Assembly: GCF_014646815.1 (NCBI RefSeq)
Contig: NZ_BMNZ01000002.1
Location: forward strand, 623,469 to 687,468
Reading direction: 5' to 3'
Length of the DNA: 64,000 nt
Origin: Terrabacter tumescens
GTDB taxonomy: Bacteria; Actinomycetota; Actinomycetes; Actinomycetales; Dermatophilaceae
In this document: positions 54,335 to 63,587 of the stretch, one piece after another
Layout: each line of letters begins with the position of its first letter
Position numbering within the stretch: position 1 is the stretch's first letter
Translations under genes and position numbers: made by a program
Notes under the pieces: model-generated
What the model was told of the DNA's origin: nothing
Database searches by the model: none
What the model saw: only the letters and a program-made list of their open reading frames with translations

Positions 54335-57196
54335 ATGTCGGTCCGGGCCTCCCTCCTCGCCGCGCTCGTCGTCGGTTCGAGCCTGACGATGGCGGCCGCC
54401 CCGGCGGCCCACGCAGCCGCGGCCGCGGACCCCGTGACGCCGCAGGCGATCTCGGTGCCGGTCGGCGCCGAGCCCGACGGCACCGCGGTGCGCCTCGACG
54501 TCTCGGTGTGGCCGCAGGCGAGCGGCAAGCACCCGGTCGTCCTGCTGGCCCACGGCTTCGGGGGCACCAAGGACTCGGTCACGAGCCAGGCCAACGACCT
54601 GCACGACCGTGGCTACGTCGTCATCGCCTGGAGCGCCCGCGGTCACGGCCAGTCCGGTGGCCGCATCCACCTCAACGACCCGGCCTACGAGATCGCCGAC
54701 GCCAGAACGCTGCTCGACCTCGCGGCCAAGCGTCCCGACGTCGAGCTCGACGCCCCGGGAGACCCGCGGTCCGGTGTCATGGGGGCCTCCTACGGCGGCG
54801 CGCTCGGCCTCATGCTGGCCGGGTCCGACCGCAGGGTGGACGGCGTCGTCTCGGCCATCACGTGGAACGACCTCGCCGACGCGTTCTTCCCGCAGGCCGC
54901 CGTCACGAGGCCGGCCACGACCGCGGCCGGCCGGTCCCCGATCGACGTCGCCGGGCCGTTCAAGCAGGTCTGGGCAACGAACTTCTTCCTGTCCGCCCTG
55001 CGCGGCGGTGGCCAGGGCGCCCAAGGCGCACAGGGTGCCCAGGCCGGCGGCCAGTCCGGCGGCGCCGCAGCCGGCGCCGCCCGCTGCGGCCGTTTCGACC
55101 CGACGATCTGCCGCCTCTTCGTCCAGGCCTCCGAGACCGGCACCGCCTCGCCCCAGCTGACCGCCCTGCTGCGGGCGCACAGCCCCAAGCCGACGATGAA
55201 CGCCGTCACCGCGCCGACCTTCATCGTCCAGGGCGTCGGCGACTCCCTCTTCGGCCTCGACCAGGCCGACGCCAACGTGTCGGCGCTCGCTGCCAGCAGG
55301 ACGCCGTATGCCGTCCGGTGGAGCGACGGCGGCCACGACGCCGCGAGCACGCACGAGACGGAGGAGCTCGACGCCTCCTACACGTGGCTCGACCACTACG
55401 TCCGCGACAAGGCCTCGGCGAGCCGGAGCGAGTCGGCCCTGCCCACGGCGGCCTTCACCTACGGCACGCCCGCCGGTCGGGCAGGCCAGCCGACGACGCT
55501 CCACACGCTCACGGCATACCCCGGCCTGTCGGGAGCGCCGCTCCAGACGCGTCAGCTGCCGCTGTCGACGACCTCGGGGACGCTGCTGCACCCGCCCGGT
55601 GGGCAGCCCGCGTCGCTCATCGCGGTGCCCGGTCTCGCGGCGCTCGGCGTCAGTCTCTCGACCTACCAGATCGCGGCGCTGCCGGGGCAGTCGACGGCGC
55701 TCGACACCGAGCCCGTCGCCGAGGCCACGACGGTCGTCGGGTCGCCGACGCTGCGCCTGACCGTCACCTCGGACACCCCCGACGTCACGCTCTTCGCCTC
55801 GGTGTGGCGGGTGACTGGTGGGTCGGTGACGCTGACCAACCCTCTCGTTGCCCCCGTGCGCCTCGCCGTGACGCCGGGCCGCCCGACGCCCGTGACGATC
55901 TCGTTGCCGGCGGCAACCTACGACCTGCCCGCCGGCACCCGGTGGCGCGTGCTGCTGACGAGCACCGAGTCGACCTACTCCAACTCGCGCACCCCCGCCG
56001 CCATCCGCATCTCCGACGCCTCCGCCCTGACGCTGCCCGTCGCGACCGGCGCCGCGGTCGGTGGTGCCGTCGCCGGCGGCGTCGACACCGAGACGCTCCT
56101 CGCGTCGGGTGCCCTCGTGCTGCTCCTGCTCCTCGCGCTCGGCGGCTGGCTCGTCCGCCGGCGCCGGCGCCGCCACCTCCCGGCCCGACCGGACCTCGCC
56201 GACATCCCGCTCGTCGTCGAGGGCCTCGTCAAGACGTATGCCGACGGGCACCGCGCCGTCGACGACGTGACGTGGCGCGCCGAGAAGGGCCAGGTCGTCG
56301 GGCTGCTCGGGCCCAACGGCGCCGGCAAGACGACGACGATGCGCATGGTCATGGGCCTCATCTCCTCCGACGCCGGCAGCGTCCACGTGCTCGGCGAGGC
56401 GGTCTCGGCCGGCTCGCGCGTGCTCGGCCGCGTCGGCGCCCTCATCGAGGGGCCGGGCTTCCTGCCGCACCTCACCGGGCGCCAGAACCTCGAGGCCTAC
56501 TGGTCCGCGACGGGCCGGGCGCCCGAGGACGCCCACTTCGACGAGGCGCTCGACGTCGCCGCCCTCGGCGGGGCCGTCGACCGGCCGGTCAAGTCCTACA
56601 GCCAGGGCATGCGCCAGCGCCTCGGCATCGCGCAGGCCATGCTCGGGCTGCCCGAGCTGCTCATCCTCGACGAGCCGACCAACGGTCTCGACCCGCCCCA
56701 GATCGCGGCGATGCGCCCGATCCTGCGCCGCTACGCCGAGACCGGTCGCACCGTCGTCGTCTCGAGCCACCTGCTGGCCGAGGTCGAGATGACGTGCACG
56801 CACGTCGTCGTCATGCACGCCGGGCGGGTCATCACCCAGGGCCCCGTCGCCGAGCTCGTCGACAGCGACGACACGACGATCCTCGACCTGCCCGAGCACG
56901 TGGACCACGACGTCGTCAGTGCCGGGGTGCACGCGCTCGAGGCCGCCGACGGCGTCACCGAGGTGCGCGTCGACACCCCGACCCGGATCGTCGTCGTCGC
57001 CGACCGCGGCCGGGCCGAGGTCGTCGCGGCCGCCGTGACGGCGGGGCTGCCCGTCGTCGGCGTCAGCAGCCGCCGCCACCTCGAGGAGGTCTTCCTCGGG
57101 GTCATCTCGTCGGCCTCCGCCCCTGCGGCGGGCGCCGAGCCCGCCGACGATGGCGAGTCCCTCGTCGAACGACTCAGGCAGGTGAGGGCCCGATGA
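54335..57196 (+). CDS. Secreted S15-like alpha/beta hydrolase fused to an ABC transporter ATPase
   Basis: 953 aa with two opposite-side domains. Residues 1-30 are a Sec signal peptide. Residues about 35-400 are an X-Pro dipeptidyl-peptidase/CocE-like hydrolase: HPVVLLAHGFGGTKDS, nucleophile GASYGG near residue 151, acid and His regions in FIVQGVGDSLFG and WSDGGHDAAS. Residues about 405-570 form the beta-rich X-Pro C-terminal domain. One helix near 588-606 (LLASGALVLLLLLALGGWLV then RRRRRR) crosses the membrane, and residues about 620-930 are an ABC-2 type ATPase (Walker A GPNGAGKTT near 658, KSYSQGMRQRLG, LLILDEPTNGLDPP, SSHLL). The next gene is the permease. ATG 54335. Confidence 0.92.
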   Translation: MSVRASLLAALVVGSSLTMAAAPAAHAAAAADPVTPQAISVPVGAEPDGTAVRLDVSVWPQASGKHPVVLLAHGFGGTKDSVTSQANDLHDRGYVVIAWSARGHGQSGGRIHLNDPAYEIADARTLLDLAAKRPDVELDAPGDPRSGVMGASYGGALGLMLAGSDRRVDGVVSAITWNDLADAFFPQAAVTRPATTAAGRSPIDVAGPFKQVWATNFFLSALRGGGQGAQGAQGAQAGGQSGGAAAGAARCGRFDPTICRLFVQASETGTASPQLTALLRAHSPKPTMNAVTAPTFIVQGVGDSLFGLDQADANVSALAASRTPYAVRWSDGGHDAASTHETEELDASYTWLDHYVRDKASASRSESALPTAAFTYGTPAGRAGQPTTLHTLTAYPGLSGAPLQTRQLPLSTTSGTLLHPPGGQPASLIAVPGLAALGVSLSTYQIAALPGQSTALDTEPVAEATTVVGSPTLRLTVTSDTPDVTLFASVWRVTGGSVTLTNPLVAPVRLAVTPGRPTPVTISLPAATYDLPAGTRWRVLLTSTESTYSNSRTPAAIRISDASALTLPVATGAAVGGAVAGGVDTETLLASGALVLLLLLALGGWLVRRRRRRHLPARPDLADIPLVVEGLVKTYADGHRAVDDVTWRAEKGQVVGLLGPNGAGKTTTMRMVMGLISSDAGSVHVLGEAVSAGSRVLGRVGALIEGPGFLPHLTGRQNLEAYWSATGRAPEDAHFDEALDVAALGGAVDRPVKSYSQGMRQRLGIAQAMLGLPELLILDEPTNGLDPPQIAAMRPILRRYAETGRTVVVSSHLLAEVEMTCTHVVVMHAGRVITQGPVAELVDSDDTTILDLPEHVDHDVVSAGVHALEAADGVTEVRVDTPTRIVVVADRGRAEVVAAAVTAGLPVVGVSSRRHLEEVFLGVISSASAPAAGAEPADDGESLVERLRQVRAR

Positions 57197-58119
57197 GCCA
57201 GACCCCCGACAAGCCCGAGCACGTGGCGGGCGAGGCGCTGCTCGAGGTCATCGAGCCGACGTCGGCCGCCGCGGGCAACGAGATCCACCAGGTGCGCGGC
57301 CCGCTCTCGTGGCGGTCCGAGCTGCGGCGCCAGTGGGGCAGGCGGCGCACGATCTGGGCCTTCGGCCTGCTGCTCGCGCTGCCGCTCGTCCTCGTGGGGT
57401 CGTTCGCCTTCGGGGAGCGGTCGGGCAACAGCGGCCGGGGCAGCGCCTCGAGCCGGATCTTCGACCTCGCCCAGAGCGGCGCCGCCAACTTCAGCCTCGT
57501 GCTCGTCTTCCTCGCCTCCGAGCTGCTTCTCGTGCTGCTCGCGGCGCTCTTCTGCGGTGACGCCGTGCCCTCGGAGGCGTCGTGGTCGTCGCTGCGCTAC
57601 CTCCTCGTCGCCCCGGTCCAGCGGGCCCGGCTGCTCACGAGCAAGCTCGTGATCGGCATCGCCTCGACCCTGCTCGCCACGGTGCTGCTGCCGGCGTGGG
57701 GCCTGCTCGTCGGCGGCATCGCCTACGGCTGGGACCCGCTGACCAACCCGCTCGGCGAGAACCTCACGTGGGGGCAGTTCCTGCCGCGGCTCGCGCTGGC
57801 GATGGCCTACATCTTCGTGACGCTGCTGCCCATCGCGGCCATCGCCTTCTGGCTCGGCACGCGCTCCGACGCGCCGCTCGCCGCCGTCGGCGGAGCGGTG
57901 CTCGTCAGCATCCTGCTCAACATCCTCGACCAGCTCGACGCGCTCGACCCCTACCGCAACGCCTTCCCGGGGCACTACTCCCGGGCCTGGCAGGACGCCC
58001 TCGCCGTGTCGCCGGACTGGACCGACATGCTGCACGGCGCGCTGTGGGCGCTCGTCTGGGCGGTCGGCTTCACGATGCTCGCCTACCGCCGCTTCCGCCG
58101 CAGCGACATCCTCAGCTAG
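57193..58119 (+). CDS. ABC-2 type permease partnering the hydrolase-ATPase fusion
   Basis: 308 aa. After a hydrophilic N terminus (about 50 residues) there are six membrane segments, the first being TIWAFGLLLALPLVLVGSFAFG. LRYLLVAPVQRARLLTSKLVIG is typical of ABC-2 permeases. ATG overlaps the fusion gene's stop (ATGA), so the two are translated together and form one transporter. Substrate unknown. Confidence 0.88.
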   Translation: MSQTPDKPEHVAGEALLEVIEPTSAAAGNEIHQVRGPLSWRSELRRQWGRRRTIWAFGLLLALPLVLVGSFAFGERSGNSGRGSASSRIFDLAQSGAANFSLVLVFLASELLLVLLAALFCGDAVPSEASWSSLRYLLVAPVQRARLLTSKLVIGIASTLLATVLLPAWGLLVGGIAYGWDPLTNPLGENLTWGQFLPRLALAMAYIFVTLLPIAAIAFWLGTRSDAPLAAVGGAVLVSILLNILDQLDALDPYRNAFPGHYSRAWQDALAVSPDWTDMLHGALWALVWAVGFTMLAYRRFRRSDILS

Positions 58120-58291
58120 CCGCCCACCCGGCCGGGACGCACCCGGCCGGGCCACACGCATACGCCCTCGGCTGCGCCGACGAACGACCATTGCTGGTGG
58201 GCGACCCGCGACACGCGTTGCCGACGCGCGGCGACGGCCGCCTCGGTGGACCAATGGTCGTCGGTCGGCGGCCGACCTCCCGCGCGCGGCG
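58120..58291. repeat. Structured intergenic region with long-range inverted repeat
   Basis: The 172-bp gap between convergent genes has no plausible ORF. It contains two copies of CACCCGGCCGGG near its start, the 13-mer GCATACGCCCTCG shared with the hairpin after selB, and a perfect 10-bp inverted repeat ACGACCATTG (58184-58193) / CAATGGTCGT (58252-58261) 58 nt apart. The first copies can act as terminator stems; the rest has no assigned role. Confidence 0.6.
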
Positions 58292-59164
58292 TCAGAGCTT
58301 GGCGGCCTCGGGGATGATCCGCTCACCGATGAGCTCGAGCACCTCGGTGCTCGAGCCGTCGCCGATGCCGAGCTGCACGTGCGTCACGCCGAGCGCGGCG
58401 AGGTCGCGCAGGTGCTCGAGCGTCGCGTCGACCTTCTCGCCGTTCGGGCCCGGGTCGACCGGTCCCATGACGGTCTTCTCGATCTCGTCGTAGTCGCGGC
58501 CGAGGGCCTCGCAGTGCCCGCGGAGCACGTCGAGCTTGTGCGCGAGGTCGGGGCTGTCGAAGAGGTTGCAGGCCTGGGCGTACTGCGCCACGAGCCGCAG
58601 CGTCTTCTTCTCGCCGCCGCCGCCGATGAGGATCGGCGGGTGCGGGCGCTGGACGGACTGCGGCGAGTTGAGGGTGCGGCCGAGCTGGTAGTGCTTGCCG
58701 GCATACGGCCCGTCGTCGTCGCTCCACATCTGCAGGCAGATCTGCAGGGTCTCCTCGAGGCGCTCGAAGCGCTCGGCGGTGCCCGGGAAGGGCAGGCCGA
58801 GCCCGACGGACTCCTCCTCGTTCCAGGCGGCGCCGATGCCGAGCATCGCCCGGCCCTTGGAGAGCACGTCGAGCGTCGTGACCTCCTTGGCGAGCAGGCC
58901 CGGCTCGCGGTAGACGGCGGCCGTGACCCACGCGAGCAGCTGCACGCGCTCGGTGACCGCGGCAAGGTAGCCGAGCGCGGTGTAGGCCTCGAGCATCTCG
59001 TGCTCGGGCGGGCCGATCATCCCGATCTGCCACACGTGGTCCATGACCGAGATCTTCGTGAAGCCGACGTCCTCGGCGGTCCTGGCGGTGCGCCGGAGGT
59101 CGTCGACGAAGGTGGCCGAGCCGCCGCTCCACGTGAAGTTGGCGATGTGCAGTCCGAGGTCCAT
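58292..59164 (-). CDS. LLM class F420-dependent oxidoreductase
   Basis: 290 aa TIM-barrel of the luciferase-like monooxygenase family, F420 subtype. LGLHIANFTWSG opens the barrel, EDVGFTKISVMDHVWQI holds the family His region, and LGIGAAWNEEE and ILIGGGGEKKTLRLVAQYA bind cofactor. It transfers hydride between F420 and an unknown substrate. ATG 59164 follows TAGTGT and 7 nt (leaderless). Next gene upstream, an alpha/beta hydrolase, is on the same strand. Confidence 0.9.
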   Translation of the reverse strand: MDLGLHIANFTWSGGSATFVDDLRRTARTAEDVGFTKISVMDHVWQIGMIGPPEHEMLEAYTALGYLAAVTERVQLLAWVTAAVYREPGLLAKEVTTLDVLSKGRAMLGIGAAWNEEESVGLGLPFPGTAERFERLEETLQICLQMWSDDDGPYAGKHYQLGRTLNSPQSVQRPHPPILIGGGGEKKTLRLVAQYAQACNLFDSPDLAHKLDVLRGHCEALGRDYDEIEKTVMGPVDPGPNGEKVDATLEHLRDLAALGVTHVQLGIGDGSSTEVLELIGERIIPEAAKL

Positions 59165-59171
59165 GCCTTGC

Positions 59172-59177
59172 ACACTA
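59172..59177 (-). promoter_or_regulatory. -10 box for the LLM oxidoreductase
   Basis: TAGTGT, seven bases, then ATG 59164 on the minus strand. Confidence 0.4.
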
Positions 59178-59193
59178 CGACTGCCCGCTGGGA

Positions 59194-60261
59194 TCAGTCC
59201 GTGATGAGCGCCTCGATCTCGCGGGCGAGCACCTCGGGAACCTCGAGGGGTATGCCGTGTGCGATCCCTTCCAGGGCCACCTCCCGGGTGGCGCCCCCGG
59301 CCGCCGCGTAGCGCGTGAGGACGGCCCGCATCTGGGCCACCATCGGCTGCGGGGGCAGCACCTCGGCACCCGGCCAGCCGGGGACGGCGCCGAGCGAGCC
59401 CAGCGTCGCGAGGTCGAAGAGCGAGGTGTCGCTGACGACCTGGTCGGCGGTGCCGTGCACCCACGTGACCGGCGGCTTGCGCTCCAGGTCCACGATCGCC
59501 GTGGCGTCGAAGTGCGTGGGCGCCATGGTGTTGAGCACGCCCCGGTTGCCGGGCGCGAGACCCGGCCAGTTCTCCGACGGTGTCGAGTCGCCGGGGTAGA
59601 AGTCGTCACCGGTCCGCGTCAGGAGCAGCTCGTCGACGAGGAAGTCCTCGTCGACGTTGTCGGCGTTGGCGCCCGGGCCGTAGTAGGTGCGCATGACGAC
59701 GCGCGGGCTGCTCTGCGGGTCCTGGTCGCCGGCGTCCTTCTCGCCGAGGCGCCGCACGAAGTCGGCACTGGCCGCGCCACCACCGGTGCTCGCGCCGTCG
59801 TCGGACGCGGGCGTGCCTGCGGCGTCGACGGTTCCGCCGAAACCGTGCGGTGACAGCGGTGCCACGAGGACGACGCTCGCGAGATCGTCGGGGTGCTCGA
59901 TCATCAGCTGCTCGAGCACACCTGCGCCCATCGACCAGCCGGCCGCGATGACGCGGCACTCGTCGGCCAGGCCCAGTGCCTCGAGGAGGGCATGGACGTC
60001 CTCGACCATGTCGCCGAGTCCGCGGGTCGCGTCGATGGGCAGGGCGTCGGTGCGGCCGAAACCGCGGAGGTCGGGCGCGATGACCCGGACGTCGTCGGCG
60101 AGCTCGCAGAGGGCGTCGGCGACGTAGCGCCAGTAGCCGCCGGTGGACAGGTTGCCGTGCAGGAGCAGGATCGGGACGCCGTCCTCGGGGCCGCTCGACC
60201 ACACGTTGGTGGTCAGCCGCGAGGTCTCGACGAGGCTGCAGGTGAACGACGACTCTGTCAT
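59194..60261 (-). CDS. Alpha/beta fold hydrolase
   Basis: 355 aa. LLLHGNLSTGGYWRYV carries the oxyanion HG, DLRGFGRTD is the usual second loop, nucleophile motif AGWSMGAG near residue 108, acid in VHGTADQV, and His in EGIAHGIPLE. The family covers esterases, epoxide hydrolases and dehalogenases, and the sequence does not settle the substrate. ATG 60261 with GAGAGG 6 nt upstream. Confidence 0.9.
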   Translation of the reverse strand: MTESSFTCSLVETSRLTTNVWSSGPEDGVPILLLHGNLSTGGYWRYVADALCELADDVRVIAPDLRGFGRTDALPIDATRGLGDMVEDVHALLEALGLADECRVIAAGWSMGAGVLEQLMIEHPDDLASVVLVAPLSPHGFGGTVDAAGTPASDDGASTGGGAASADFVRRLGEKDAGDQDPQSSPRVVMRTYYGPGANADNVDEDFLVDELLLTRTGDDFYPGDSTPSENWPGLAPGNRGVLNTMAPTHFDATAIVDLERKPPVTWVHGTADQVVSDTSLFDLATLGSLGAVPGWPGAEVLPPQPMVAQMRAVLTRYAAAGGATREVALEGIAHGIPLEVPEVLAREIEALITD

Positions 60262-60350
60262 GGCGGTCCTCTCGACGGGGGCGACCTGCCCTGTCTATCA
60301 CCGCGGGAGCGCTCGGTCAGTGTGGTCGGACCACGCCTTCCGGCGCCGGC

Positions 60351-60884
60351 TCAGGCGTCGTCGGCCGTGGCCTTGAGCTGCGAGCCGGAAACGGGCGGCT
60401 GGGCGGACCACGGGAAGACGATCCAGCGGTCGGTCTGGCGCCACACGTAGTCCGCGGCCACGATCGAGCGCGGCTTGCCGTAGAGCACCGCGCTGCGACC
60501 CTCGGCGCCGTGCTTCTGGAGCAGCTCGAGCACGAGGGCGAGCGTGCGGCCGGAGTCGGCCACGTCGTCGACCACGAGGATCCGGCGGCCCCTGAGGCTG
60601 TCGGTGTCGAGGTGCGGGGCGAGCAGCACGGGGTCGGGCAGCGTCTCCTCGACGTCGGTGTAGAACTCGACGTTGATGGCGTCGGTGAGCTTGACGCCGA
60701 GGGCGTAGGACAGGCCGCCGCCGGGGATCAGGCCGCCGCGGGCCACGGCCACGAGGATCTCCGGGCGGAAGCTCGAGTCGGCCACGAGCTGGGCCAGCTC
60801 ACGCACGGCGGTGCCGAAGCCGTCCCACGTCAGCACCTCCTTGTCGACGAGGGTCGAGGCGTCTGCGTGGTGGGCGGTCGTCAT
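60351..60884 (-). CDS. Phosphoribosyltransferase (Gpt-like)
   Basis: 177 aa. The PRPP motif is ILVVDDVADSGRTLALV near residues 96-112, with the substrate strand LVAVARGGLIPGGGLSYALG. Resembles xanthine-guanine phosphoribosyltransferases that salvage purine bases. The C-terminal region WIVFPWSAQPPV matches that group. A TAGCCT box lies 7 nt before ATG 60884. Confidence 0.9.
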   Translation of the reverse strand: MTTAHHADASTLVDKEVLTWDGFGTAVRELAQLVADSSFRPEILVAVARGGLIPGGGLSYALGVKLTDAINVEFYTDVEETLPDPVLLAPHLDTDSLRGRRILVVDDVADSGRTLALVLELLQKHGAEGRSAVLYGKPRSIVAADYVWRQTDRWIVFPWSAQPPVSGSQLKATADDA

Positions 60885-60953
60885 GCGGACGAGGCTAGCG
60901 ACGTCGGGGGAGCGCCGTGTCTCGGGAGCCGAGGCTTCGGGCAGACTGAACGG

Positions 60954-62174
60954 GTGACCCCCGAGACCACCCGCCCGGCCAGACCGCTCCAGCCCTCGCG
61001 GCGCTCGCAGGTGGCGCCCTTCCAGGTCATGGACGTGCTCGACCGGGTCGCCGTCCTGCGGGCCGAGGGCCGCGACGTCGTGTCGCTCTGCGCCGGTGAG
61101 CCGTCGGGCGGCGCGCCGAGCCTCGTGTCCGAGGCAGCTGCGCGGATCCACGGGTCCGGCCGCGCCCTGACCTACACCTCGGCCCTCGGCATCCGGGAGC
61201 TGCGCTCCGAGATCGCCGCCCACTACGGCCGCTGGTACGGCCTCGACGTCGACCCGGCGCGCGTCGCCGTGACGACCGGCTCTTCCGGCGGCTTCGTGCT
61301 TGCCTTCCTCGCCGCCTTCGAGGCGGGCGACCGGGTGGCTCTGGCCCGCCCGGGCTACCCGGCCTACCGCAACATCCTCACATCGCTCGGCTGCGAGGTC
61401 GTCGAGATCGACTGCGGCCCCGAGACGCGCTACCAGCCGACGCCGGCGCTGCTCGACGCCGCGCAGGCCGACGGCCGGCTCGCCGGACTCATCGTGGCCT
61501 CGCCCGCCAACCCGACCGGCACGATGGTCGACCGCGCCGAGCTCGCCGCGATCACGGGGTGGTGCGCCGCCCGCGGGGTGCGCCTCGTCAGCGACGAGAT
61601 CTACCACGGCGTCACCTATCCGGAGCCCGGTGCGCCCGACCCGCGCGGCGTCTGCGCGTGGGAGACCGACGACACCTCGATCGTCATCTCCTCGTTCAGC
61701 AAGTACTGGGGCATGACCGGCTGGCGCCTCGGCTGGATGCTGCTGCCCGAGGACCTCGTGCGCCCCGTCGACGCACTCGCCGGCAACGTCGCGCTGTGCC
61801 CTCCCGCGCCGGCGCAGTATGCCGCGGTGTCGGCCTTCGCGGAGGAGTCCTACCGTGAGTGCGACGAGGCCGTCGCCGAGTTCGCCGGCACCCGGAAGCT
61901 GTTGCTGCACAACGCTCCCCGTCTCGGTTGGGGAGAGTCCGCACCACCCGACGGCGCGTTCTACTACTGGGCCGACCTCGGGCCCCAGCTCGGTCGCTGG
62001 GGCGGCTCGGCGGCATACGCCAAGGCCCTGCTCGAGGAGGTGGGCGTGGCGATCACGCCCGGCGGCGACTTCGACGACCGTGCCGGTGCGCACTCGGTCC
62101 GGCTCAGCTTCGCGGCCGGCGCGACGGCGGTCGGTGAGGCGATCGGGCGGATCGAGGCGTTCAACGCGCGTTGA
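60954..62174 (+). CDS. Aminotransferase class I/II
   Basis: 406 aa PLP enzyme. ALGIRELRSEIAAHYGRWYG, VASPANPTGTM (substrate and cofactor loop) and the PLP-lysine motif SSFSKYWGMTGWRLGW near residues 240-256 are characteristic of aspartate-aminotransferase-like enzymes. Amino acid specificity cannot be read from sequence. GTG 60954 is 70 bp from the divergent phosphoribosyltransferase. Confidence 0.9.
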   Translation: MTPETTRPARPLQPSRRSQVAPFQVMDVLDRVAVLRAEGRDVVSLCAGEPSGGAPSLVSEAAARIHGSGRALTYTSALGIRELRSEIAAHYGRWYGLDVDPARVAVTTGSSGGFVLAFLAAFEAGDRVALARPGYPAYRNILTSLGCEVVEIDCGPETRYQPTPALLDAAQADGRLAGLIVASPANPTGTMVDRAELAAITGWCAARGVRLVSDEIYHGVTYPEPGAPDPRGVCAWETDDTSIVISSFSKYWGMTGWRLGWMLLPEDLVRPVDALAGNVALCPPAPAQYAAVSAFAEESYRECDEAVAEFAGTRKLLLHNAPRLGWGESAPPDGAFYYWADLGPQLGRWGGSAAYAKALLEEVGVAITPGGDFDDRAGAHSVRLSFAAGATAVGEAIGRIEAFNAR

Positions 62175-62196
62175 CGTCGGCTCCCGCCCGGCGCGC

Positions 62197-62227
62197 GTCG
62201 GAGCCCCCGGCTGGCGGGGGCTCCGAC
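62197..62227 (+). terminator. Terminator hairpin after the aminotransferase
   Basis: GTCGGAGCCCCCG (62197-62209) and CGGGGGCTCCGAC (62215-62227) are perfect 13-bp arms around a 5-nt loop, followed by a pyrimidine-rich stretch with TTT. It stands between convergent genes and can serve both. Confidence 0.8.
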
Positions 62228-62251
62228 CTCTCGTCACCTCTTTCCCGATGA

Positions 62252-62602
62252 CTAGATGATGAGCAGTACCGCAGCGGTTACCGCTCCGGCGAGGCTCAGC
62301 GTTCCGAGCACGAAGCCCAGGACGGCACCGGTCGTCCAGTGGCCGGCCCGGTCGCGCACGCTGGCACCCAGCAGGGCGAAGCCTGCGGTGAGCAGCACGC
62401 CGCCCGCGATCCAGCTGCTGAGGTACCAGGCCGCACTCAGGCCTGCCAGGATCCACGTCGCCGGCACGAAGAACGTGTACGCGCCGAACGCCGCGACGAG
62501 GGCACCGATGATGATGAGCGTGTAGTCCACCGTGCGGTTGCGGAACAACCGGGGCAGACCCTGCTCAGTCCTCGTGGTCTGACTCTGTAGGAGCTGCGAC
62601 AT
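62252..62602 (-). CDS. Small four-helix membrane protein
   Basis: 116 aa. Hydrophobic segments near residues 27-45 (YTLIIIGALVAAFGAYTFFV), 48-62, 66-82 and 92-115 (VLGFVLGTLSLAGAVTAAVLLII). A hydrophilic N terminus of about 25 residues is Gln/Arg-rich. ATG 62602 follows AGGAGG by 8 nt, the strongest ribosome site in the window, so translation is probably high. Family not recognised. Confidence 0.8.
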   Translation of the reverse strand: MSQLLQSQTTRTEQGLPRLFRNRTVDYTLIIIGALVAAFGAYTFFVPATWILAGLSAAWYLSSWIAGGVLLTAGFALLGASVRDRAGHWTTGAVLGFVLGTLSLAGAVTAAVLLII

Positions 62603-62714
62603 CGTCGTCACCTCCTTTCCATCTCTGACTCCAGCGTGTCTCGCCGTCCGCGCGGGCGTAAGAGGCCTTGGTCCCGAACTTGACGACCTGCCTCGCCGAC
62701 CCTCGGTGAGCCGC

Positions 62715-62720
62715 TAGCGT
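62715..62720 (+). promoter_or_regulatory. -10 box for the DUF5995 gene
   Basis: TAGCGT, six bases, then ATG 62727. Confidence 0.4.
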
Positions 62721-62726
62721 CGGCGC

Positions 62727-63536
62727 ATGGGGTGGTTCACCGACGTGGTGGCGTGGGTCCGGATCCGGACCGGCGCGGGGCCGCGCCCCGATCCGCCGGC
62801 ACCGAGCCCGCCGGCTCCGGGTCAGCCCGGCCAGCCTGCGTCCGTCGACGCCGTCATCGCGCGCATGCGGCAGATCGACGGCTCGCTGACTCCTGACGAC
62901 GGGGTCGGCGACTTCAACCGGATGTACCTCCGCGTCACCGAGCTCGTGCGCGACCGCCTCGTGGCGGGCTACTTCACCGACCCGGCCTTCGTCACGCGCC
63001 TCGACCTCGTCTTCGCCGGGCTCTACCTCGACGCCGTCGACGCGGCCGCACCCGACCCGTCGTGGGCACCGCTCTTCGCGAGCCGGCGCGAGCCCGGACG
63101 GGTGCCGATCCAGTTCGCGCTCGCCGGCATGAACGCCCACATCAACCACGACCTGCCGGTCGCGGTCGTCACGACGTGCCGCCAGCTCGGACTGACACCG
63201 GACAGCCCGGGCGTCGAGGACGACTACCGCCGCGTCAACGAGCTGCTCGCCGCCGTCCAGGAGGAGGTGCGGCGCTCCTTCCTCGACGGGGTGGCGCTCG
63301 CGGTCGACCGGCAGCTCGCAGGGCCGGTCGCCGACCTCGTCAGCGGCTGGAGCATCACCCGGGCGCGCGACGCGGCGTGGACGAACGCCCGGGTGCTGTG
63401 GTCGCTCGACGGCGCCGAGCCGCTGCGCACCGAGTTCCTCGCCACGCTCTCGCGCACCGTCGGCATGGCGGGCCGCTACCTGCTGACGCCGGTCGCGGAC
63501 CTCGCTCCCGAGGCGCCGGGCAGCGGGCCGAGGTGA
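62727..63536 (+). CDS. DUF5995 family protein
   Basis: 269 aa, resembling the actinobacterial DUF5995 proteins. A Pro-rich stretch (residues about 20-37) separates a short N terminus from a helical domain with the conserved VDAVIARMRQIDG, FNRMYLRVTELVRDRL and IQFALAGMNAHINHDLPVAV; the His-Asn-His cluster in that last motif could bind metal. Role unknown. Leaderless start. Confidence 0.75.
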   Translation: MGWFTDVVAWVRIRTGAGPRPDPPAPSPPAPGQPGQPASVDAVIARMRQIDGSLTPDDGVGDFNRMYLRVTELVRDRLVAGYFTDPAFVTRLDLVFAGLYLDAVDAAAPDPSWAPLFASRREPGRVPIQFALAGMNAHINHDLPVAVVTTCRQLGLTPDSPGVEDDYRRVNELLAAVQEEVRRSFLDGVALAVDRQLAGPVADLVSGWSITRARDAAWTNARVLWSLDGAEPLRTEFLATLSRTVGMAGRYLLTPVADLAPEAPGSGPR

Positions 63537-63587
63537 GACCGCGCGCCGGAGCGCGACGGGCCACCTCGACCCGCGGGCCTGGCCCGA

